Positions 1 through 5,666 of a stretch of 7,601 nucleotides of DNA are shown here, piece after piece. This DNA comes from Micrococcales bacterium (lineage in GTDB: Bacteria > Actinomycetota > Actinomycetes > Actinomycetales > Dermatophilaceae), in contig JAKDLQ010000111.1 of assembly GCA_030452775.1 (NCBI GenBank), positions 1 to 7,601 on the forward strand. The letters run 5' to 3'. Each line of letters begins with the position of its first letter. The first letter of the stretch is position 1. Position numbers and translations under genes: made by a program. The notes beneath the pieces are model-generated. The model saw only the letters and a list, made by a program, of their open reading frames with translations, did not search any database and had not been told where the DNA came from.

Positions 1-7
1 ATGGCGA

Positions 8-72
8 GGCCACTCGAGTCGAGGGGGTGTGGACGACGGGGCCACTCGAGTCGAGGGGGTGTGGATGGCGGG
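8..72. repeat. 32-bp-period tandem repeat, two copies, intergenic
   Basis: Bases 8-33 and 40-65 are identical over 26 bases, and the following bases (34-40 against 66-72) match in most positions, so this is a tandem repeat of period 32. Each copy contains CCACTCGAGTCGAGG followed by a G-run and GTGTGGA. The core has the 8-base palindrome ACTCGAGT (12-19 and 44-51), so the two copies could also pair with each other as RNA or single-stranded DNA. It lies 10 bases past the stop of the minus-strand glycosyltransferase, in the only clearly non-coding stretch at this end. More copies may lie to the left of the window. The function is unknown; a dispersed intergenic element or a 3' transcript structure are both possible. 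There is no T-run, so it is not a standard intrinsic terminator. Confidence 0.8.
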
Positions 73-81
73 GTCAGTCGG

Positions 82-1077
82 TCAGTGGCGCAGGTCGACG
101 CCGAGCCCGGCATAGATCCGCTTGAGGCGGTCGAAGAGGTCGAGCGGGTGGTGGTGGCGTCGCACCCAATCCCGGGCGCGCTCCGTGCGTTCGCGTACCG
201 CGCGGTCATCGGGTCCGGCCGCCACGATCGCCTCGGCATGCTCGACGATGGACGCATCGAGCGTGTTCCACACCGGGACGCACTCCCCGTCGAAGTGGCT
301 GGCCGCGCAGCGGGCGATGACCGGCCGCCGGCGCACCATCGCCTCGAGGTCGGTAAGGCCGAGCTCACCGAGGCGAACCTGCCCCACGACGACGTCCGCT
401 CGATCCATGCTCGCGCGCAGATCGGGCGGGGTGAGGAACGGCATGAGCCTCACCCCACGCCGCCGCGCCTCGGGTGCATCGACGCCCCAGTCCAGGCCGA
501 GCACATCCCAATCCGGGTGTCGCGCGGCCAGTTCGCCCGCGGCGTCGAGCAGCTCGGCGGAGCCCTTGGTCGGGTCCCATCGGCTGGCGAAGAAGACCGT
601 CGTCCGTCGCTGCGCGCGAGCCCGCGCCGAGATCTCGGGGACAGGTCCGAAGGCGCCGATCGGCAGCGGTGACGCGAACCATTGAGCGTCCGCTCGTAGG
701 GCGGTGACGGCAGGCAGGATGTCGCGGGTGGCGACCAGCACGGCATCCGCGGACCTGATCGAACGACGCACGACCGGCCCGGTCCAGCGGCCCTGCAGAT
801 CCTGGCGCACGTCGGTGCCATGCAGGTGCAGGACCACGGGAACCTTCGCCCCCCAGCCGTAGTAGCCGCTCACGCCATAGTTGATGTGCAGCAGCTCGAG
901 GCGGCCCCGGATGCGCAGCACCCTCGCCAGGTCGCCGGCCCGGTCGGAGAGGACCCGGATGACAGGGCGACCACGCCCCGCCGGCACGTCGCGCAGCACC
1001 CAGTCCAGGCCGTCGTTGCGAGCCAGCTGCACCAGGCTCCGGGAGGTGCCCGCGATGTCACCCAGGTGAACGATCAC
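82..1077 (-). CDS. GT-B fold glycosyltransferase, family 4-like
   Basis: A 331-residue protein that probably transfers a sugar from a nucleotide-sugar donor to a growing surface glycan or glycolipid in the cytoplasm; donor and acceptor cannot be read from the sequence. The N-terminal half looks like an acceptor-side Rossmann domain (start MIVHLGDIAG, then HLHGTDVR at about 84-91). The C-terminal half begins with FFASRWDPTKGSAELLDA (162-179) and carries GELGLTDLEAMVRRRPVIA (237-255), the position of the usual donor-binding acidic motif. The acidic residues here are E238 and E245, one residue closer than the classical EX7E spacing. About 330 residues is slightly short for the family, and no signal peptide or membrane segment is seen. 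The GTG start at 1077 was chosen because the fold begins there and a TANNNT box lies 6 bases upstream, as in leaderless actinobacterial genes. The reading frame stays open far upstream, but only as antisense of the divergent neighbour. The family call is solid; the substrate is unknown. Confidence 0.85.
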   Translation of the reverse strand: MIVHLGDIAGTSRSLVQLARNDGLDWVLRDVPAGRGRPVIRVLSDRAGDLARVLRIRGRLELLHINYGVSGYYGWGAKVPVVLHLHGTDVRQDLQGRWTGPVVRRSIRSADAVLVATRDILPAVTALRADAQWFASPLPIGAFGPVPEISARARAQRRTTVFFASRWDPTKGSAELLDAAGELAARHPDWDVLGLDWGVDAPEARRRGVRLMPFLTPPDLRASMDRADVVVGQVRLGELGLTDLEAMVRRRPVIARCAASHFDGECVPVWNTLDASIVEHAEAIVAAGPDDRAVRERTERARDWVRRHHHPLDLFDRLKRIYAGLGVDLRH

Positions 1078-1080
1078 CTC

Positions 1081-2325
1081 GTGAGAGTATCGAGGGTGCC
1101 TGCCCGACCGACACCTCACCCCGACGGGCCTCATCCCGACGAGCCGGACGTCGATGTCGTCATCGCCGTGCACACCGACGCCCGACCGATCGAGCGTGCG
1201 GTGGGGTCGGTGCTCGGCAGCGGGCTGGAGCCGCCTCAGATCCGGGTGACGGTCGTCTGCCACAACATCGACGCAGCGTCCATCGCGCGCCGACTGAGGC
1301 CGCTGACCGAGGACCCCGCCCTCCGCGACGCGGCCCGCCTCATCGAGCTCCATGACGGGACGCGAAGCCCCGCGGGCCCCTTCAACCACGGGATCGACCA
1401 CGCCACAGGGCGATTCGTGTCGATCATGGGCAGCGACGACACCGTCGACCTTGGCACGTATGCCGCATGGCTGGCGATCGCCGATGCCCATCGCTCGTCG
1501 GCCGTGGTGGCCTCCCTCCGGACGATGACGACCGGCCGGGTCCCCACGCCCGCGGTCCGGCCGGGCCACGCCCTCGACCTCGATCCGATCCGCGATGGGC
1601 TCGCCTACCGCACGGCTCCGCTCGGGCTCGTGCGTCGCACCGAGATCGAGCGGCTCGGGCTGCGTCTCACCGAGGGCCTGCCAACAGGCGAGGACCAGGA
1701 GTTCTCTGCCCGACTGTGGTTCGGGGGCGGGCGCATCGACTACGCGGCCGACGCCGGCGACTACGTCGTGCACGACGACCAGGACGACCGGGTCACCCTC
1801 CTTCGATACGACCTTGCGACCCTCTTTCGCTTCGCAACGCACCTGGTCGAGGGCGACTGGTTCCCGCGCCAGGACGACAAGGTCCGGGCGGTCCTCGTCA
1901 CCAAGATCCTGCGGGTCCACGTGGTGCCGGCGATCACCGCGCTGGCACGGTCCGGTGGCTGGGACCCGGCCCAGCGGCATACGGCAAAGGGCATCGTCGA
2001 CACGATCGTGGCGGCCGCCCCCCGCGGCCTCGCCTCCCTCTCCGCGGCGGAACGCGCGGCGATCGACGGCCTCCGTGATCCGACCGCCCCCCTTGCGGAG
2101 CTGACGTCTGCCGCAGCGAGGGCCCGCGAGTTCGGCCGCCCCACAAGCCTGCTCACGCGCGACCCACGGCACCTGCTGAGACCGGACGCCCCGATCCGGT
2201 GGGTCGCGGCGAGTGCCGTGATGACGGCACGAGACCGGCTCGGGCGGCGAGGTCAGCCGATGACGTCGTCCACGAAGCACCAGCGCCACGCCTCGCCCGG
2301 CTCGAACGAGCGCATCACGGGATGA
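1081..2325 (+). CDS. GT-A fold glycosyltransferase, family 2-like
   Basis: A 414-residue protein, likely an inverting glycosyltransferase acting on a surface polysaccharide or glycolipid. The GT-A domain opens with the strand DVDVVIAVHT (about 23-32). MGSDDTVD (116-123) sits where the metal/nucleotide-binding DXD motif is expected, and GEDQEF (203-208) matches the conserved acidic motif near the catalytic base. An alpha-helical C-terminal part of unknown role follows from about residue 250. The first 22 residues are proline- and histidine-rich and precede the fold. GTG 1081 was chosen because AGGTGA (1064-1069) lies 11 bases upstream; GTG 1096, also in frame, is a realistic alternative that removes five residues. 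The gene diverges from the family 4 enzyme with 3 bases between start codons, so its promoter must lie inside that gene. Its last 73 bases overlap the 3' end of the convergent antiporter gene. Function beyond the family is unknown. Confidence 0.85.
   Translation: MRVSRVPARPTPHPDGPHPDEPDVDVVIAVHTDARPIERAVGSVLGSGLEPPQIRVTVVCHNIDAASIARRLRPLTEDPALRDAARLIELHDGTRSPAGPFNHGIDHATGRFVSIMGSDDTVDLGTYAAWLAIADAHRSSAVVASLRTMTTGRVPTPAVRPGHALDLDPIRDGLAYRTAPLGLVRRTEIERLGLRLTEGLPTGEDQEFSARLWFGGGRIDYAADAGDYVVHDDQDDRVTLLRYDLATLFRFATHLVEGDWFPRQDDKVRAVLVTKILRVHVVPAITALARSGGWDPAQRHTAKGIVDTIVAAAPRGLASLSAAERAAIDGLRDPTAPLAELTSAAARAREFGRPTSLLTRDPRHLLRPDAPIRWVAASAVMTARDRLGRRGQPMTSSTKHQRHASPGSNERITG
1084..1089 (-). promoter_or_regulatory. 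Candidate -10 box (TACTCT) for leaderless family 4 glycosyltransferase
   Basis: Read on the minus strand, TACTCT fits TANNNT and is followed by six bases (CACGAG) and then the GTG start at 1077. That puts the expected transcription start at or next to the start codon, the layout of leaderless actinobacterial mRNAs. There is no convincing Shine-Dalgarno sequence in front of this GTG, which agrees with a leaderless message. No clear -35 box is seen. The box lies inside the first codons of the divergent family 2 glycosyltransferase. Confidence 0.4.
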
Positions 2326-4127
2326 CGGGTCTCGTGGAAGTGGGCAGTGGCGTGCCTCCGCGGAGAGGAGTCGCAGCAGCCGACGTGACCGCACTCGAGA
2401 CACAGGCGCAGGTGCACCCAGCTCGTCGCGTCCTGGAGGCACTCCTCGCAGCCCTCGGGGGTCCGCGGGGTCTGGATCGACGGCGTCTCGGCGAGGTGGA
2501 CACACGCACCGGCCACCTGTTCGGGCGGCAGGAGGTCCTCCTCGCGCAAGGTCTCGGCTCGCTCGTTGACGCGCTCGAGCATCGCCTCCTCGATGTCGAG
2601 CGTGCCGAGCACGTCACGCAGGATCTCGTGGTCGACGTGCCCGGTGTCGCGCAACCGGAGCAGCTCCGCGCGCTCCGCCTCGAGCATGTCGAGGCGCGCC
2701 CTGCGGTATGCATCGCTCGGGGTCTCCCGGACGTCCTCGCCGCGGCGCCCGAGCCGCTCCCAGAGCCGGTTGACGCGATCCTCCGACCGGGAGCGCAGCA
2801 GCCGCTGGGTTGCCTCGTCGAGGTCGGTGCGCCCCTTGAGCACCCGAAGGCCCGCCTCCGCTGCCGACTGCATCACCGGGGCGGTCTGCAGGGCGGCCTC
2901 GCGCGGGTCGGGGCCGCGCACGCCGAGCCGGCGCGCGAGCCGCGGCAGCGTCGTCCCTTGGAGGAGCAGGGTGCCGACGGTGACGAGGACCGCGATGAGG
3001 ATGAGCACGTCACGGTGCGGTGTGGAAGTCGGCAGCAGGAGGGCGGCGGCGAGCGTGACGACGCCTCGCATGCCCGCCCAGGACAGCACGATCGTGTAGG
3101 ACCACGGCGCGGGGCGGCCGACACGATGGACGACGAGACGGTAGAGCACGAGCCAGAGCGGACGCAGCAGGAGCACCGCGAGCAGCACCGCCACTGCCGC
3201 CACGGCGATCCGGCCGGCGCCGAGCGGGGAGGCGGCGACCCGGTCGATGTCATGGGCGACCTGCAGGCCGATGAGGAGGAAGACCGCGTTCTCGAGGAGG
3301 AACTGGATCGAGGTCCAGTTGATGCGCTCGCTCAGCCTCGAAGCCCCGGGCTGCGACCGCGGCGACCGGTGCCCGAGGATGAGACCCGCGGTGACGACCG
3401 CGATGACGCCCGAGGCGTCGAGGGCCTCGGCGGGCAGGTAGGCCGCGAAGGGCACCATGAAGGACAAGACGGTGTCGAAGGTCGGGTTGCTCGTGCGCTG
3501 ACGCACCATCTCGACGATGACCGCGACCGCGATCCCCACCGCGATGCCGCCGAGCAGCGCCCGCAGGAAGTCGAGCGCAATGCTCGCGGCGCTCACCTCG
3601 TGGACGGCGAGTGCCGAGCCGAGACCGGCAGCTGCGATAGCCGTGCGCAGCGACACGAGCGCGGTCGCGTCGTTGACGAGCGACTCCCCCTCGAGGATCG
3701 ACACCAGGCGGCGAGGCAGCCCGATCTGGCGACCGACGGCGGTCGCCGCAACGGCGTCCGGCGGCGCGACGATCGCGCCGAGCGCAAAGGCGACGGCGAA
3801 GGGGACCGGCAGCAGCCACCACGACACGAGCGCGACACCGAACGCCGTGAAGAGCACGAGCCCGACGGACAGACTCGCGATGACCGCCCGGTTGCGAGCG
3901 AAGTCGATGAGCGAGGTCTGGATCGCAGCGGCGTAGAGCAGCGGCGGCAGGACCCCGAAAAGCACGATCTCCGGGCTCAGGGTGATCTCGGGGATGAACG
4001 GCAGGAATGAGCCGATGATCCCGATGAGGATGAGCAGCAAGGGCGCCGGGACACCAGTGCGCACCGACAGGCGAGCGCCGACGAGCACCGTCGCGGCGAT
4101 CGCGAGCAGCGTCAGCCCGATCGCCAC
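2253..4127 (-). CDS. CPA1-type Na+/H+ antiporter with C-terminal UBP-type zinc finger
   Basis: A 624-residue inner-membrane cation/proton exchanger for pH and sodium homeostasis. Residues 1-395 form about 12 hydrophobic segments with the CPA1 hallmarks: APPDAVAATA (121-130, D124 in the ion-site position), EGESLVNDATALV (146-158, with the N152-D153 pair) and SWAGMRGVVTLA (349-360). Residues 400-540 are charged and helix-prone, probably a cytosolic regulatory stalk. Residues 541-624 are a UBP-type zinc finger with its likely zinc ligands present: C542 and H544, C560/C563, C576/C579, C584, H592, H596 and H602, plus W570 and the final WRWCFVDD. GTG 4127 was chosen because the first membrane helix begins at once and it lies 4 bases after the stop of the upstream oxidoreductase gene. 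No strong ribosome site is visible, so translational coupling is likely. The exact transported ion and the ligand of the zinc finger cannot be read from sequence. Confidence 0.92.
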   Translation of the reverse strand: MAIGLTLLAIAATVLVGARLSVRTGVPAPLLLILIGIIGSFLPFIPEITLSPEIVLFGVLPPLLYAAAIQTSLIDFARNRAVIASLSVGLVLFTAFGVALVSWWLLPVPFAVAFALGAIVAPPDAVAATAVGRQIGLPRRLVSILEGESLVNDATALVSLRTAIAAAGLGSALAVHEVSAASIALDFLRALLGGIAVGIAVAVIVEMVRQRTSNPTFDTVLSFMVPFAAYLPAEALDASGVIAVVTAGLILGHRSPRSQPGASRLSERINWTSIQFLLENAVFLLIGLQVAHDIDRVAASPLGAGRIAVAAVAVLLAVLLLRPLWLVLYRLVVHRVGRPAPWSYTIVLSWAGMRGVVTLAAALLLPTSTPHRDVLILIAVLVTVGTLLLQGTTLPRLARRLGVRGPDPREAALQTAPVMQSAAEAGLRVLKGRTDLDEATQRLLRSRSEDRVNRLWERLGRRGEDVRETPSDAYRRARLDMLEAERAELLRLRDTGHVDHEILRDVLGTLDIEEAMLERVNERAETLREEDLLPPEQVAGACVHLAETPSIQTPRTPEGCEECLQDATSWVHLRLCLECGHVGCCDSSPRRHATAHFHETRHPVMRSFEPGEAWRWCFVDDVIG

Positions 4128-4131
4128 GAGC

Positions 4132-5148
4132 TCAACGCAGCTCGGGAGCGACGAGTCGCTCGAACAGTTCGATGCCCGAGCGGTCGTGGGCTGCCTCCGC
4201 GAAGTACGCGATGACGTAGGTCAACCCACGACGCTCCAGATCCTGTAGCACCTCGATGATCTGCTCCGGCGTCCCGACCGTCGGCTGGGCACGCAGGCCT
4301 GACACCGCACGCTCAGCACGGGCCTGCTCGACGCCGCCTTTGCGCAACAGGTCGCCGTAGAAAGCGAGGCGGTCCTCGACATCCTCCTCGGTCTCCCCGA
4401 TGACGACGTTGACGTCACCGGACCGCACGATCGAGTCGAAGTCGCGGCCGACATCCCGGCAGTGGCTACGCAAGACCTCGCTCTTGTGCGAGAAGGTGTC
4501 CGCGTCCTCGAGGAAGTTCGTGTAGTCGGCATACTCCGCGGCTATGCGCAGCGTGACCTTCTCGCCTCCACCGGCTACCCATAGTGGTATGCCGCTGCGC
4601 TGGCTCCCCAGCGAGGACGTCCCCTGCAGGGGTCGCGGAGCACAGTGCGCCCCGTCCACCTGGTAGTAGGTACCGGCGAGGGTGGCCGTCCCCGTCGTCC
4701 ATAGGTCCGGCATGATCGAGACCCCTTCGCGCAGCATCCCCAGCCGCTCGCCGGCCTGCGGAAAGCCGTAGCCGTAGGCGCGCCACTCGTGCTCATACCA
4801 GCCGGCGCCGATGCCCATCTCGACGCGCCCTCCGGAGATGATGTCGACGGTGGCCGCGACCTTGGCGAGATAGGCCGGGTTGCGGTAGCCGACGCAGGTG
4901 CACATCTGGCCCAGCCGGACCCGGCTCGTCGATGCGGCGAAGCCGGACATGAGCGTCCACGCCTCGTGGGTCGCCTCCTGCAAGGGTTCGGGAACCGTAT
5001 GGAAATGGTCGTAGACCCAGATCGACTCGAAGACGTTCCCGCCGTCCGCGTGCCTGGCGAGGCTCACCATCGCGTCCCACTGTTGAGAGGGGTCGATGCC
5101 CACCAGGTCGAGGCGCCAACCCTGGGGGATGAACATCCCGAATCTCAT
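4132..5148 (-). CDS. LLM class F420-dependent oxidoreductase (Rv1855c-like family)
   Basis: A 338-residue TIM-barrel enzyme of the bacterial luciferase-like superfamily, predicted to use coenzyme F420 (FMN cannot be excluded) for hydride transfer in the cytoplasm; the substrate is unknown. Supporting stretches are MRFGMFIPQGWRLDLVGI at the N-terminus, WVYDHFHTVP (44-53), GYRNPAYLAKVAATVDIISGGR (a family signature, about 87-108), MGIGAGWYEHEW (111-122) and PLWVAGGGEKVTLRIA (188-203). The length is normal for the family. ATG 5148 was chosen over the in-frame start at 5190 because TCCT (5156-5159; AGGA on the coding strand) lies 7 bases upstream and the barrel begins there. A stretch around 175-185 (GTSSLGSQRSG) looks like a small insertion compared with the family as I remember it. 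The stop is 4 bases before the antiporter start, suggesting one transcript. It is divergent from the CoA-binding protein gene. Confidence 0.88.
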   Translation of the reverse strand: MRFGMFIPQGWRLDLVGIDPSQQWDAMVSLARHADGGNVFESIWVYDHFHTVPEPLQEATHEAWTLMSGFAASTSRVRLGQMCTCVGYRNPAYLAKVAATVDIISGGRVEMGIGAGWYEHEWRAYGYGFPQAGERLGMLREGVSIMPDLWTTGTATLAGTYYQVDGAHCAPRPLQGTSSLGSQRSGIPLWVAGGGEKVTLRIAAEYADYTNFLEDADTFSHKSEVLRSHCRDVGRDFDSIVRSGDVNVVIGETEEDVEDRLAFYGDLLRKGGVEQARAERAVSGLRAQPTVGTPEQIIEVLQDLERRGLTYVIAYFAEAAHDRSGIELFERLVAPELR

Positions 5149-5207
5149 TCCGTCATCCTGCCACGGTGGCCAACACCTGCTGGCGCACATCGTGTGAGGA
5201 TGGGTCC
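5149..5207. promoter_or_regulatory. Divergent 59-bp intergenic region with two ribosome binding sites
   Basis: This gap separates the starts of the oxidoreductase (minus) and the CoA-binding protein (plus). It holds a minus-strand AGGA (5156-5159), 7 bases before ATG 5148, and a plus-strand GAGGA (5196-5200), 7 bases before ATG 5208; these two sites decide both starts. Promoters for both directions would be expected here or just inside the opposite genes, but I see no clear TANNNT -10 box or TTGAC-like -35 box in either direction. Confidence 0.6.
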
Positions 5208-5666
5208 ATGCGCATCCACCGCAACGATCCGGCCGCCATCCGAGAGCTGCTGACCACCCCGGGCACGTGGGCCGTCGTCGGGCTCTCCGGCAACACCGAT
5301 CGGACCGCCTACCAGATCGCGCTCTATCTCCAGCGCGAGCTGGGAATGCGCCTCGTTCCGATCCACCCGAGCGCGGCGACGGTGCATGGTGCGCCGGGGT
5401 ATCCCTCGCTGGCCGACGTGCCGGATGGGACGGTCGTCACGGTCGTTGACTGCTTCGTCAACAGCACCCGCGTCGGTGCGGTCGTCGACGCGGCGATTGC
5501 CGAGCGGGACCGGCTCGGCATCGAGGCCGTCTGGATGCAGCTCGGGGTCGTGGACGAGGCCGCGGCTGATCGCGCCGAGGCAGCCGGGCTGACGGTGGTG
5601 ATGGACACCTGTCCCAAGATCGAGTACCCGCGACTCGCTCGGGCGGCGGCGCGGACTAGAGGTTGA
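5208..5666 (+). CDS. CoA-binding domain protein (YccU-like)
   Basis: A 152-residue, single-domain Rossmann-fold protein of the CoA_binding_2 type, small and soluble. It resembles the CoA-binding domain of succinyl-CoA synthetase alpha subunits but lacks the catalytic partner domains. Visible signatures are WAVVGLSGNTDRTAY (21-35, nucleotide loop), VPIHPSA (50-56), VVDCFVN (79-85), VWMQLGVVDEAA (108-119) and the C-terminal MDTCPKIEYPRL (132-143) with conserved C135. The biological role of this family is poorly defined, and binding of CoA or acyl-CoA is inferred from the fold. ATG 5208 was chosen because GAGGA (5196-5200) lies 7 bases upstream; the in-frame ATG at 5166 has no comparable site and adds non-conserved residues. 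Its last 11 bases overlap the convergent dihydrolipoyl dehydrogenase gene. Confidence 0.88.
   Translation: MRIHRNDPAAIRELLTTPGTWAVVGLSGNTDRTAYQIALYLQRELGMRLVPIHPSAATVHGAPGYPSLADVPDGTVVTVVDCFVNSTRVGAVVDAAIAERDRLGIEAVWMQLGVVDEAAADRAEAAGLTVVMDTCPKIEYPRLARAAARTRG

Noticed and set aside
8..72. CRISPR array or intrinsic terminator.
   Set aside because: The copies are nearly contiguous, with no unique 30-40 base spacers and no cas genes. There is no stable hairpin followed by a T-run on either strand.
1..672. Plus-strand open frame from the first base.
   Set aside because: It is antisense to the family 4 glycosyltransferase, starts in the tandem repeat, and has no ribosome site or fold.
820..1080. 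Upstream in-frame extension of the family 2 glycosyltransferase from ATG 820.
   Set aside because: It is antisense to the N-terminal half of the family 4 enzyme and has no domain character. The GT-A fold begins after GTG 1081.
541..2325. A new multi-gene defence or biosynthetic system built on the glycosyltransferase pair.
   Set aside because: Only two ordinary glycosyltransferases are visible, and nothing in the window links them to the antiporter or metabolic genes beyond position.
1078..2505. The minus-strand frame of the family 4 glycosyltransferase stays open upstream to 2505, as if the protein were 807 residues.
   Set aside because: This extension is antisense to the family 2 glycosyltransferase, gives an Arg/Gly/Asp/His-rich sequence with no recognisable fold, and is a usual effect of high GC. 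The real start is GTG 1077.
2199..4010. 603-codon plus-strand open frame opposite the antiporter.
   Set aside because: The composition is dominated by Arg, Glu, Asp, His and Gln with no motif; it mirrors the codon bias of the well-supported antiporter gene.
5149..5190. Longer start for the F420-type oxidoreductase at 5190.
   Set aside because: The added 14 residues are not family-like and run over the good ribosome site of ATG 5148.
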